The notes under the pieces: generated by a model
Told to the model about the DNA's origin: nothing
Databases searched by the model: none
What the model saw: only the letters and a program-made list of their open reading frames with translations
In this document: one piece after another, positions 1 to 6,160 of the stretch
Layout: each line of letters opens with the position of its first letter
Position numbering within the stretch: the stretch's first letter is position 1
Translations under genes and position numbers: made by a program
Assembly: GCA_023441965.1 (NCBI GenBank)
Contig: JAEZNB010000075.1
Coordinates: forward strand, 1-18,538
Direction: 5' to 3'
Origin: Bacillota bacterium
Lineage (GTDB): Bacteria > Bacillota > Clostridia > Lachnospirales > Lachnospiraceae
Length of the DNA stretch: 18,538 bases

Positions 1-1
1 G

Positions 2-514
2 GGTACCAATGCCTATACCCCCATACAGTTATCCAGATATGTGACTACCCTGGCAAATCGCGGCATTAATTATGATCTTACCCTGCTGGATAGAATCGTT
101 GATAAGGACGGCAATACGAAGCTGCAGAACAGTGCCACGGTCTATAAGGATCTGACGGATATTAATCCCGTATACTGGGATGCCGTACAGGAAGGAATGT
201 ATAATGTAGCCAACGTACCCGGAGGCTCAGTTTATACCCTTTATAAGGATCTTGGCGTTACCGTGGCCTGCAAGACCGGAACCTCTCAGATCAGTAAGGT
301 CAATTTCAATAACGCCCTGTTCGTATCCTATGCTCCCTATGAGAATCCGGAAATTTCGGTTACCACCGTCATACCCAACGGTTATACCTCCGGTAATGCG
401 GCGGAGCTGGCCAGGGATGTCTACCGCCTGTATTTTAATCTGGAGGATCCTGAGGCATTGATGGAGAAGGAAGCATCCCTGCCGGAGAATAATATCGCAG
501 CCTTTTCAGATTAA
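2..514 (+). CDS. mrdA: Penicillin-binding protein 2 (class B transpeptidase), 3' end only
   Basis: This is the C-terminal part of a peptidoglycan transpeptidase that cross-links glycan strands during side-wall growth, working with RodA. The frame is open from base 2, so the gene starts before the window; about 170 residues are visible. The first residues (GTNAYTPIQLSRY) match the conserved segment after the SxN motif of PBP2 proteins. The KTGTS active-site motif is at bases 272-286. A valine in the segment uses GTG at 41, but this is an internal codon, not the start. The protein ends in a short acidic tail at the TAA. minC follows after 39 bases and rodA is four genes downstream, which supports PBP2/MrdA over PBP3/FtsI. 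The family is clear; the exact paralogue is inferred from context. Confidence 0.9.
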   Translation, partial: GTNAYTPIQLSRYVTTLANRGINYDLTLLDRIVDKDGNTKLQNSATVYKDLTDINPVYWDAVQEGMYNVANVPGGSVYTLYKDLGVTVACKTGTSQISKVNFNNALFVSYAPYENPEISVTTVIPNGYTSGNAAELARDVYRLYFNLEDPEALMEKEASLPENNIAAFSD

Positions 515-553
515 TTTTATCTCTATCACATCTTAATCAAGAAGGAGAAGTCA

Positions 554-1228
554 ATGAGTACAATGAACAATTCGGTAATCATCAAAGGGAATAAGTACGG
601 TATTATCGTTGTGCTGAGCCCGGAGGAAGACTTCGATGTATTAAAGCTGCTGGTAGCCGAGAAATTCAAGGAATCCAGTAAATTTTTCGAGAATGCTAAG
701 ATGGCCATCAGCTTTGAGGGCCGGAAGCTGACGAATGAAGAGCAGAAGGAGCTTTTAGACATTATCGGTGAGAATACGGACATGCATATCGTCTGCGTGA
801 TCGATAATGATACGGAGACAGAGGACGCCTTCCGCAAGACCTTACAACAAAAGCTGATGGAGCTTGAGAATAATACCGGACAGTTCTATAAAGGTATCCT
901 GCGTTCCGGTGCCTCCTTAGAATTTGAAACCAGTGTCATTATCCTCGGTGATGTCAATCATGGTGCCAGAGTGGTATCCAAAGGCAATATCATCGTTCTC
1001 GGAGCTCTGAAGGGTAACGCCTTCGCCGGAGCCTGCGGCAATACCAATGCCTTTGTGGTAGCTCTGGATATGAGGCCCATGCAGATCAGAATCGCCGATA
1101 CCATCGCCAGATCCCCTGATAATCCTGTCAAGGAGGAGAGCAAGGAAGCGAAGATCGCCTTCCTGGAGGATGGCAATATCTACATCGAGCCTCTGAATAA
1201 GAACATCCTAAATGATATCAATTTATAA
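554..1228 (+). CDS. minC: Septum site-determining protein MinC
   Basis: MinC inhibits FtsZ polymerisation and stops septum formation away from midcell; MinD brings it to the membrane. The 224-residue protein has a variable N-terminal FtsZ-inhibiting domain (about 1-105). The C-terminal beta-helix domain that binds MinD and dimerises shows its family signatures: LRSG, GDVN.GA, GNIIVLGALKG, AGACGN and MQIRIADTIARSPD. One oddity is GDVNHGA where most MinC proteins have GDVNPGA. The start at 554 is preceded by GAAGGAG at 541-547. It sits between PBP2 and minD in the same direction, as expected for a Clostridial mre/mrd-min operon. The identification is secure. Confidence 0.95.
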   Translation: MSTMNNSVIIKGNKYGIIVVLSPEEDFDVLKLLVAEKFKESSKFFENAKMAISFEGRKLTNEEQKELLDIIGENTDMHIVCVIDNDTETEDAFRKTLQQKLMELENNTGQFYKGILRSGASLEFETSVIILGDVNHGARVVSKGNIIVLGALKGNAFAGACGNTNAFVVALDMRPMQIRIADTIARSPDNPVKEESKEAKIAFLEDGNIYIEPLNKNILNDINL

Positions 1229-1262
1229 TATATATGATAGATTTAAGCATAGCAAGGATAAG

Positions 1263-1302
1263 AACCTCCGCTTAAGATGAGGTTATCCGAAAGAACTGGA
1301 GG
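1263..1302 (+). promoter_or_regulatory. Possible translational switch in the minC-minD leader
   Basis: AACCTC (1263-1268) can pair with GAGGTT (1279-1284) as a 6-bp hairpin with a 10-base loop. The overlapping CCTCC (1265-1269) can instead pair with the minD Shine-Dalgarno GGAGG (1298-1302). The two pairings exclude each other, so the upstream GAGGTT could free or expose the minD ribosome site. The stems are short, and any purine-rich SD will find some CCTCC partner, so this is only suggestive. Confidence 0.25.
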
Positions 1303-1312
1303 ATAGGAAAGT

Positions 1313-2104
1313 ATGGGAGAAGTTATTGTTGTTACATCGGGTAAGGGTGGTGTCGGAAAAACAACTACCACTGCCAATGTTGGAACCGGTCTGGCAATGC
1401 TGGACAAGAAGGTGGTACTGATTGATACCGATATAGGCTTAAGAAATCTGGATGTTGTTATGGGCCTTGAAAACAGGATTGTCTATAATCTTGTAGATGT
1501 CATTGAGGGCACCTGCAGAATCAGAAATGCTCTGATCAAGGACAAGCGTTATCCCAATCTTTATCTGTTGCCATCCGCACAGACCAGAGATAAGAATTCC
1601 GTTAATCCCGAGCAGATGAAGAAGCTCGCAGACGAGCTTAGGGATGAATTCGATTACATATTAATGGACTGTCCGGCCGGTATTGAGCAGGGCTTTAAGA
1701 ATGCGATCGCCGGAGCAGACAGAGCATTAGTAGTGACCACTCCTGAGGTATCTGCTGTCAGAGATGCGGACCGGATCATCGGACTTCTGGAGGCAAACGA
1801 CTTGCGTCAATCCCATCTGATTGTAAACCGTCTTCGTATGGACATGGTGAAACGGGGGGATATGATGTCCAGCGATGATGTATGTGAGATCCTGGCGATC
1901 GATTTGATCGGTATCGTTCCGGATGACGAAAACATCGTAGTATCCACCAATCAGGGTGAACCTCTGGTAGGTACCGATACTTTAGCGGGGAAGGCATATA
2001 TGAATATTGCTAGAAGGATTGTGGGAGAGGATATTCCCTTTATGGATCTGAACGGGAAGTCTTCCATCTTCAGCAAGTGGTTTGGCAAGCGAAAGAAAAA
2101 CTAG
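1313..2104 (+). CDS. minD: Septum site-determining ATPase MinD
   Basis: MinD is a membrane-cycling ATPase of the ParA/MinD family that carries MinC to the membrane and is released when MinE stimulates ATP hydrolysis. The 263-residue protein starts with the deviant Walker A motif SGKGGVGKTT, with signature Lys11 and catalytic-loop Lys16. Next come the switch I region LIDTDIGLRNLDVVMGLENR and the Walker B/switch II segment YILMDCPAGIEQGF. The extreme C terminus (SSIFSKWFGKRKKN) is a short basic amphipathic helix, the membrane-targeting sequence. The start is preceded by GGAGG at 1298-1302. It lies between minC and minE in a single transcription unit. Confidence 0.97.
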   Translation: MGEVIVVTSGKGGVGKTTTTANVGTGLAMLDKKVVLIDTDIGLRNLDVVMGLENRIVYNLVDVIEGTCRIRNALIKDKRYPNLYLLPSAQTRDKNSVNPEQMKKLADELRDEFDYILMDCPAGIEQGFKNAIAGADRALVVTTPEVSAVRDADRIIGLLEANDLRQSHLIVNRLRMDMVKRGDMMSSDDVCEILAIDLIGIVPDDENIVVSTNQGEPLVGTDTLAGKAYMNIARRIVGEDIPFMDLNGKSSIFSKWFGKRKKN

Positions 2105-2119
2105 GGGGAGGTATTCATA

Positions 2120-2395
2120 ATGGGCTTTGCAGATTTTTTCAAGAAAAAAGGAACTGGCAGTATTGCAAAGGACAGGTTGAAGCTGGTACTGGTATCTGAT
2201 CGTGCCGGTTGCTCACCGGAGATCATGGAACAGATTAAGAATGATATCATCGCTGTGATATCAAAGTATATTGAAATTGACCTCGATGGACTGGATATCA
2301 AGATTACACAGACAGAGTCCGAATCCAATAACGGTACCGTTCCTGCCCTGTTTGCGAACATTCCGATCAAGGATATAAGGTCTTCTAAGAAATAA
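2120..2395 (+). CDS. minE: Cell division topological specificity factor MinE
   Basis: MinE stimulates the MinD ATPase and drives Min oscillation, confining division inhibition to the poles. The 91 residues match the usual MinE size. The N-terminal membrane-binding segment (MGFADFFKKK) is followed by the MinD-interacting and dimerisation region (KDRLKLVLVSDRAGCSPE, then the IISK/VISKY segment). The C terminus has the typical acidic-hydrophobic pattern DLDGLDIKI. A strong GGGGGAGG runs from 2104 just after the minD stop, and the genes are 15 bases apart. MinE here is notable because the same genome also encodes a DivIVA (9795), the anchor of the alternative Bacillus-type Min arrangement. Confidence 0.95.
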   Translation: MGFADFFKKKGTGSIAKDRLKLVLVSDRAGCSPEIMEQIKNDIIAVISKYIEIDLDGLDIKITQTESESNNGTVPALFANIPIKDIRSSKK

Positions 2396-2408
2396 GGATG
2401 AATACTTC

Positions 2409-3542
2409 ATGTTCAAATTCAAAAATTATGATTTTAAGCGGTATAACTATGCCTTACTTGTCATTATAACGATCCTGGGCCTCATCGGCTCCTTCCTGAT
2501 CAAACAGGTTGAGGCAGAGGGTGAGAACCTCTTTATGAAGCAAATTGCCGGTTTATTTGCTTCCCTGCTTATGGTGGTTTTCATCTCACTGATAGATTAT
2601 CATTTTATCAGTAAGTTCTATATCGTTTTTTACCTGATTAATTTAGTTCTCCTGGTTCTGGTTAAAGTAGTAGGAGTCAGTAAAAACTATGCACAGCGGT
2701 GGCTCGATCTGGGATTTATGCTATTCCAGCCCTCCGAGCTCAGTAAAATCATAACCATCATATTTTTCGCTAAGCTTTTTACCGTATTCCAGCACAAGGT
2801 AAACAATGCACTATTCCTGATCATCTCATTGATCGCGATGGGAGTGCCGACTTACCTTATTCTGACACAGACAGACCTGTCCACCAGTATCGTATTGATG
2901 ACAGTGTTTTTGGTGATCCTGTTTAGTGCAGGCTTAAGCTGGAAGATTATATTACCGGTGCTTTTGGTCGGAATTCCTTCCTTTATCGGTATCTTCTGGT
3001 ATGTACAGCAGGATTATCAGACCCTGCTTAGTCCTTACCAGCAGGAGAGAATCCTTTCCATCCTGAACCCGGAGGAATATCCTGAGCTTATGTTCCAACA
3101 GGACAATTCCGTACAAGCCATCGGCTCCGGACAATTGCTGGGGAAGAGGCTGACGGAAGGTGCCGAAGGCTTTCGGGGCTATCGTAAGGTGCCGATATCA
3201 GAAAGTGATTTTATCTTCTCCGTAGCAGGAGAGGAGCTGGGCTTTATCGGAGGCTGCATCATACTCCTGCTCTTTATGCTGCTTGTATTCCTGTGTCTGA
3301 ATATTGCCAGAAGGGCGGCAGATCGGCTGGGTATGCTGATCGCTGTCGGTATAGCCACCTGGTTTGCCTTCCAGGTATTTGTAAATATCGGTGTTGCGAC
3401 CAGAATCCTACCCAATACCGGTATCCCGCTTCCCTTTCTAAGCTCAGGCTTAAGCTCCCTGATGAGCAGCATGATTGCCATCGGTGTGATCATGAACATC
3501 AGCCTGCAGCCGAAGAAAGCCGGAAGCAGAAGCACTTATTAG
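2409..3542 (+). CDS. rodA: Rod-shape SEDS glycosyltransferase RodA
   Basis: RodA is a SEDS-family membrane enzyme that polymerises lipid II into glycan strands for side-wall elongation in complex with a class B PBP; the PBP2 gene is in the same operon. The 377-residue protein is mostly hydrophobic with about ten predicted membrane helices. It carries the SEDS segments RWLDLGFMLFQPSELSKI in the middle, SDFIFSVAGEELGFIG, and the C-terminal signature NIGVATRILPNTGIPLPFLS. The usual GGSS is GLSS here. The start at 2409 is 13 bases after the minE stop, with AAGGATG as the ribosome site. FtsW or SpoVE are alternatives on sequence alone, but the mrdA-min context favours RodA. Confidence 0.9.
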   Translation: MFKFKNYDFKRYNYALLVIITILGLIGSFLIKQVEAEGENLFMKQIAGLFASLLMVVFISLIDYHFISKFYIVFYLINLVLLVLVKVVGVSKNYAQRWLDLGFMLFQPSELSKIITIIFFAKLFTVFQHKVNNALFLIISLIAMGVPTYLILTQTDLSTSIVLMTVFLVILFSAGLSWKIILPVLLVGIPSFIGIFWYVQQDYQTLLSPYQQERILSILNPEEYPELMFQQDNSVQAIGSGQLLGKRLTEGAEGFRGYRKVPISESDFIFSVAGEELGFIGGCIILLLFMLLVFLCLNIARRAADRLGMLIAVGIATWFAFQVFVNIGVATRILPNTGIPLPFLSSGLSSLMSSMIAIGVIMNISLQPKKAGSRSTY

Positions 3543-3622
3543 TATTCATATGAAGCATTTTCATTTATACGGATTTAGCCTTTCTATCAAGAGCTGCCTT
3601 TGGCGGCAGAATGGAGGTTTCC

Positions 3623-4021
3623 ATGAATATCGGCATGATTGCCCATGACGCGAAAAAGAAGCTGATGCAGAATTTCTGTATCGCTTACCGCGGTATCCTA
3701 AGTAAGCATGTACTGTATGCAACCGGTACCACAGGTCGTCTGATTGAGGAGGTTACAAATCTAAGTATCCATAAGTATCTGGCCGGGCATCTGGGCGGAG
3801 AGCAGCAGCTGGGATCGCAGATTGAGCACAACCAGATCGATCTTGTGATATTCCTGCGGGATCCGCTTTCACCCAAATCCCATGAGCCTGATGTCAATAA
3901 TATCTTCCAGCTGTGTGACAAGCATAACATCCCGCTTGCTACGAACCTGGCCACCGCAGAGCTTTTGATCAAGGCTCTGGACCGGGGAGATTTGGACTGG
4001 CGTGAGATCTTTAAGTCCTGA
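3623..4021 (+). CDS. mgsA: Methylglyoxal synthase
   Basis: This enzyme converts dihydroxyacetone phosphate to methylglyoxal and phosphate, a glycolytic bypass that relieves sugar-phosphate build-up. The start chosen is ATG 3623, with GGAGG at 3613-3617; the in-frame ATG at 3611 overlaps that ribosome site and is unlikely. That gives 132 residues. Family motifs are AHDAKK (His8), LYATGTTGRLIEE (phosphate binding), LGGEQQLG, FLRDPL and SHEPDV (His87 and Asp90, matching E. coli His98 and Asp101). The position matching the catalytic Asp71 of E. coli is Glu60 (codon GAG), a conservative but notable change. The next gene overlaps or abuts its stop. Clostridia often have mgsA after rodA, so co-transcription with the shape operon is likely. 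Confidence 0.93.
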   Translation: MNIGMIAHDAKKKLMQNFCIAYRGILSKHVLYATGTTGRLIEEVTNLSIHKYLAGHLGGEQQLGSQIEHNQIDLVIFLRDPLSPKSHEPDVNNIFQLCDKHNIPLATNLATAELLIKALDRGDLDWREIFKS

Positions 4022-4056
4022 TGCTTACGAACACGAATGAGGAAGGGTGGATTACC

Positions 4057-5022
4057 ATGAAATATCCTTATCTTCTCCTGACTGCGGTAGCTGTGCTCTT
4101 GCTGACAGGCTGCCAAAAATCCTCCGATGGGTTCTTATCCTATCATGAGACGGTTGCATCCGAAGGATATTCTTCGGGAATAAATTTATCAGAATATGAT
4201 TTTTTTGGCAAAAACCTAGTTATCATACCTGAGGAGGAGGTAACCGGAGACAGTGAATTTATTGAGGCAGAGGCAGCTCTGCTGATCGATCTCACTGCAG
4301 GGAAGTCCCTCTATGCCAAGAATATCTATGAGAAGCTCTACCCGGCCAGTCTGACCAAGCTCTATACGGCACTGGTTGCCTTAAAGCGGGGAGAGATTAC
4401 AGATACGGTGACCATCAGCTATCAGGCCTCCCATATTCCTGATCCTTATGCAAAAAAATGCGGCTTTGAAGAGGGTGACACCATGACCCTGGATACGTTA
4501 CTTAACTGCATGCTGGTCTATTCGGGGAATGATGCCGCAATCGCCGTTGCAGAGCATATTGGGGGCTCGGAAGAGCTATTTGTCGGCCTCATGAATGAGG
4601 AAGCCAAAAAGCTGGGAGCGGTTCAAACCCATTTCGTCAATGTAACCGGTCTCCATGATGATAATCATTATACCAGCGCCTATGATGTCTATCTTGTATT
4701 TCAGGAGCTGATGAAGTATGATGCCTTCCTTTCCATCATCGGTCAGAGTACCTATACTGCCGAATACAAGGATGTGAGAGGGAATACGATGGAGAAGACC
4801 TTCCTGACCACCAATGCTTATCTGAAGGAAAGTCAGGAAATGGTCGAGGGGCTTGTCATGAAGGGCGGCAAATCCGGGAATACCTACAAGGCAGGATCCT
4901 GTCTGGCTGTACTGATTCAGGATGCAAATAATTCGAGTTATTTTTCACTGATTATGAAAGCCGAGAATGAGGAGAAGCTGTATTCACAAATGTCAAAACT
5001 CCACACCATCATAGGAAATTGA
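4057..5022 (+). CDS. Lipoprotein D-alanyl-D-alanine carboxypeptidase (peptidase S11)
   Basis: This is a penicillin-binding carboxypeptidase that removes the terminal D-Ala of peptidoglycan stem peptides and so limits cross-linking. ATG 4057 is preferred because it puts a clean lipoprotein signal first: Lys, a hydrophobic stretch, then the lipobox LLTGC with Cys19 or close to it. ATG 4021, which overlaps the mgsA stop, would add 12 residues without signal character. Active-site motifs in order are SLTK in LYPASLTKLYTAL (SxxK), YSGND (SxN) and GGKSGNTYKAG (KSG in place of the commoner KTG). The mature protein is short (about 300 residues) and seems to lack the C-terminal beta domain of DacA/PBP5, as in several Clostridial S11 lipoproteins. 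It is probably anchored to the outer face of the membrane. Confidence 0.88.
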   Translation: MKYPYLLLTAVAVLLLTGCQKSSDGFLSYHETVASEGYSSGINLSEYDFFGKNLVIIPEEEVTGDSEFIEAEAALLIDLTAGKSLYAKNIYEKLYPASLTKLYTALVALKRGEITDTVTISYQASHIPDPYAKKCGFEEGDTMTLDTLLNCMLVYSGNDAAIAVAEHIGGSEELFVGLMNEEAKKLGAVQTHFVNVTGLHDDNHYTSAYDVYLVFQELMKYDAFLSIIGQSTYTAEYKDVRGNTMEKTFLTTNAYLKESQEMVEGLVMKGGKSGNTYKAGSCLAVLIQDANNSSYFSLIMKAENEEKLYSQMSKLHTIIGN

Positions 5023-5038
5023 CGGGTCTCTGTCACTA

Positions 5039-5056
5039 ATTCTACTTTCGTAGAAT
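5039..5056 (+). promoter_or_regulatory. CTAC-N4-GTAG inverted repeat (candidate BlaI-type operator or small hairpin)
   Basis: ATTCTAC (5039-5045) and GTAGAAT (5050-5056) form a perfect 7-bp inverted repeat around TTTC. Its core CTAC-N4-GTAG is the same as in the two boxes before the blaI-like gene (14811-14822 and 14889-14900), and the flanks TTCTAC...GTAG(A/G)A match the second of those closely. It lies 13 bases upstream of the -35 of the promoter for the gene at 5224. As RNA it could also be a weak hairpin after the carboxypeptidase gene, though only a short T-rich stretch follows. Confidence 0.4.
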
Positions 5057-5068
5057 GGAATTTTATAG

Positions 5069-5097
5069 TTGTCTTTTCGTCAGTTCTGTACTATAAT
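5069..5097 (+). promoter_or_regulatory. Sigma-A type promoter for the P-loop gene
   Basis: The -35 element TTGTCT (5069-5074) is separated by exactly 17 bases from a perfect -10 TATAAT (5092-5097). Transcription should start near 5104, leaving a leader of about 120 bases before the ATG at 5224. Confidence 0.7.
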
Positions 5098-5120
5098 TAC
5101 CTTATCAGGTAAGATTTTTT
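5097..5120 (+). terminator. Weak hairpin with T-run overlapping the promoter start region
   Basis: TTACCT (5097-5102) and AGGTAA (5107-5112) form a 6-bp stem with a TATC loop, and six T follow (5115-5120). Read-through transcripts from the carboxypeptidase gene could end here. Transcripts started by the local promoter would lack the left arm. The stem is short and AT-rich, so confidence is low. Confidence 0.3.
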
Positions 5121-5223
5121 ATAGAAATAGTACAACTTCATGGCGGATGTGTTGGATCATCAATTCATCTAGTATTATTGGCACCGCAATTAACGATGCG
5201 CCCATCATAAGGAGGAGATTACC

Positions 5224-5643
5224 ATGATACAGATTATTGCAGGCGAGAAGGGTAAGGGCAAGACCAAGATCCTGATCGACAAAGTAAACACAGAGGTTAA
5301 GACAGCCAAGGGTGATGTTGTTTATATCGATAAGAACATCAAGCATATGTATGAGTTAAGCAATAAGATAAGGTTAGTCAATGTAACTGATTATTTTATT
5401 GAAAATCAAAGTGAGTTTATCGGATTTCTCTGCGGTATCATTTCCTGTGACCATGATATTCAATCCATCTATCTGGATAGTTTCCTCAAAATTGCGTATG
5501 TGAATAACGAAAGTCTTGAAAATATTTATCACAGACTGGAGAAAATATCCAACCAGTTCCGGGTTGATTTTGTTCTGAGTATTTCTTTGAATTATGATCA
5601 GCTTCCGGATAGCTTAAAGCAGAATGTTACTGTATCCTTATAG
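5224..5643 (+). CDS. Small P-loop NTPase of unknown function
   Basis: The 139-residue protein opens with a beta strand and a Walker A motif, IIAGEKGKGKTK (GxxxxGKT, residues about 7-14). A likely second strand is VVYID. A candidate Walker B strand ends in Asp (SIYLDSF, about residues 79-85). A final strand, FVLSISLNYDQLP, is near the C terminus. There are no membrane segments and no second domain, so this would be a minimal single-domain nucleotide-binding protein. ATG 5224 is preceded by a near-perfect AAGGAGGAG at 5209-5217. It has its own promoter (5069-5097) and a strong terminator after it (5707-5739), so it is probably monocistronic. I do not recognise a named family; some such proteins may be labelled PilT-like or generic ATPase from the P-loop alone. 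Its function is unknown. Confidence 0.85.
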   Translation: MIQIIAGEKGKGKTKILIDKVNTEVKTAKGDVVYIDKNIKHMYELSNKIRLVNVTDYFIENQSEFIGFLCGIISCDHDIQSIYLDSFLKIAYVNNESLENIYHRLEKISNQFRVDFVLSISLNYDQLPDSLKQNVTVSL

Positions 5644-5706
5644 GATATATTTATGATAGGAACAGGCAGGCTGAAAAAAGCTTTGCTATGACTTTACCCA
5701 TGATAA

Positions 5707-5739
5707 AGGAGCGTCATGTCTATGACGCTCCTGTTTTTT
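5707..5739 (+). terminator. Strong Rho-independent terminator
   Basis: AGGAGCGTCAT (5707-5717) pairs perfectly with ATGACGCTCCT (5722-5732) around a GTCT loop, followed by G and six T (5734-5739). It ends the P-loop gene transcript. The - strand gene at 5771 converges on it, but on that strand the hairpin has no long T-run. Confidence 0.92.
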
Positions 5740-5770
5740 CATTCATATGAATTCACCTGTATGTTACTCA

Positions 5771-5971
5771 TCAGTCTTCATTGCGTAATCTACCGAAGAA
5801 GCTTAAGGAATATAAGCCTGCGATACCAACAAGTGCGTAAATAATTCTGGAAACCATACTCATATCACCGAATATGACTCTTACCAGATCGAAATCGAAG
5901 AAACCGATTAAGCCCCAGTTAATCGCTCCGATGGCTACAAGGATTAAAGCAATATAATCCAATGTTTTCAT
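5771..5971 (-). CDS. DUF378 family two-helix membrane protein
   Basis: The 66-residue protein has two hydrophobic segments, YIALILVAIGAINWGLIGFF (about 5-24) and IIYALVGIAGLYSLSFF (about 43-59). The family hallmark INWGL(I/V)GFF is followed by DLVRVIFGD, as in DUF378 (B. subtilis YuzA-like) proteins, whose function is not established. The ATG is preceded on the - strand by AAGGAGGG (complement of 5978-5985). It is the only gene here on the - strand, convergent with the P-loop gene and divergent from the HlyD-like gene. A possible -10 TATAAT lies at 6041-6046 (reverse strand), with a poor -35. Confidence 0.88.
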   Translation of the reverse strand: MKTLDYIALILVAIGAINWGLIGFFDFDLVRVIFGDMSMVSRIIYALVGIAGLYSLSFFGRLRNED

Positions 5972-6097
5972 ATATGACCCTCCTTCTTGCTTTATGCTAT
6001 TCGCGGAAGCCCTGATACTGCTTCACGAAATATTTCTTTTATTATATTTTCCTTATATTTCGTTTTTATTCATAGCACCAATTAAAAATGAGACTAC

Positions 6098-6126
6098 TTG
6101 TATTTATAAGTAAGTTTCAGTATAAT
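6098..6126 (+). promoter_or_regulatory. Sigma-A type promoter for the HlyD-like/yggS/sepF operon
   Basis: The -35 TTGTAT (6098-6103) is 17 bases from a perfect -10 TATAAT (6121-6126). The predicted start near 6133 leaves a short leader containing the AGGAGG ribosome site (6147-6152). It is the only good promoter seen before yggS, sepF, ylmH and divIVA, so it probably drives all of them. Confidence 0.7.
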
Positions 6127-6160
6127 AATACTGTACTTTTGTGGACAGGAGGCTTAAACC

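Noticed and set aside
3594..3609. CTGCC/GGCAG hairpin before mgsA
   Set aside because: A 5-bp stem with no T-run next to the ribosome site; too weak to call a terminator or regulator.
5140..5172. A 10-codon upstream frame (ATG to TAG) in the leader of the P-loop gene
   Set aside because: No ribosome site precedes it, and short frames like this are expected by chance.
6041..6069. A - strand promoter for the DUF378 gene
   Set aside because: There is a perfect -10 (TATAAT on the reverse strand), but the -35 matches only about half the consensus in a very AT-rich stretch; mentioned with the gene but not listed as a feature.
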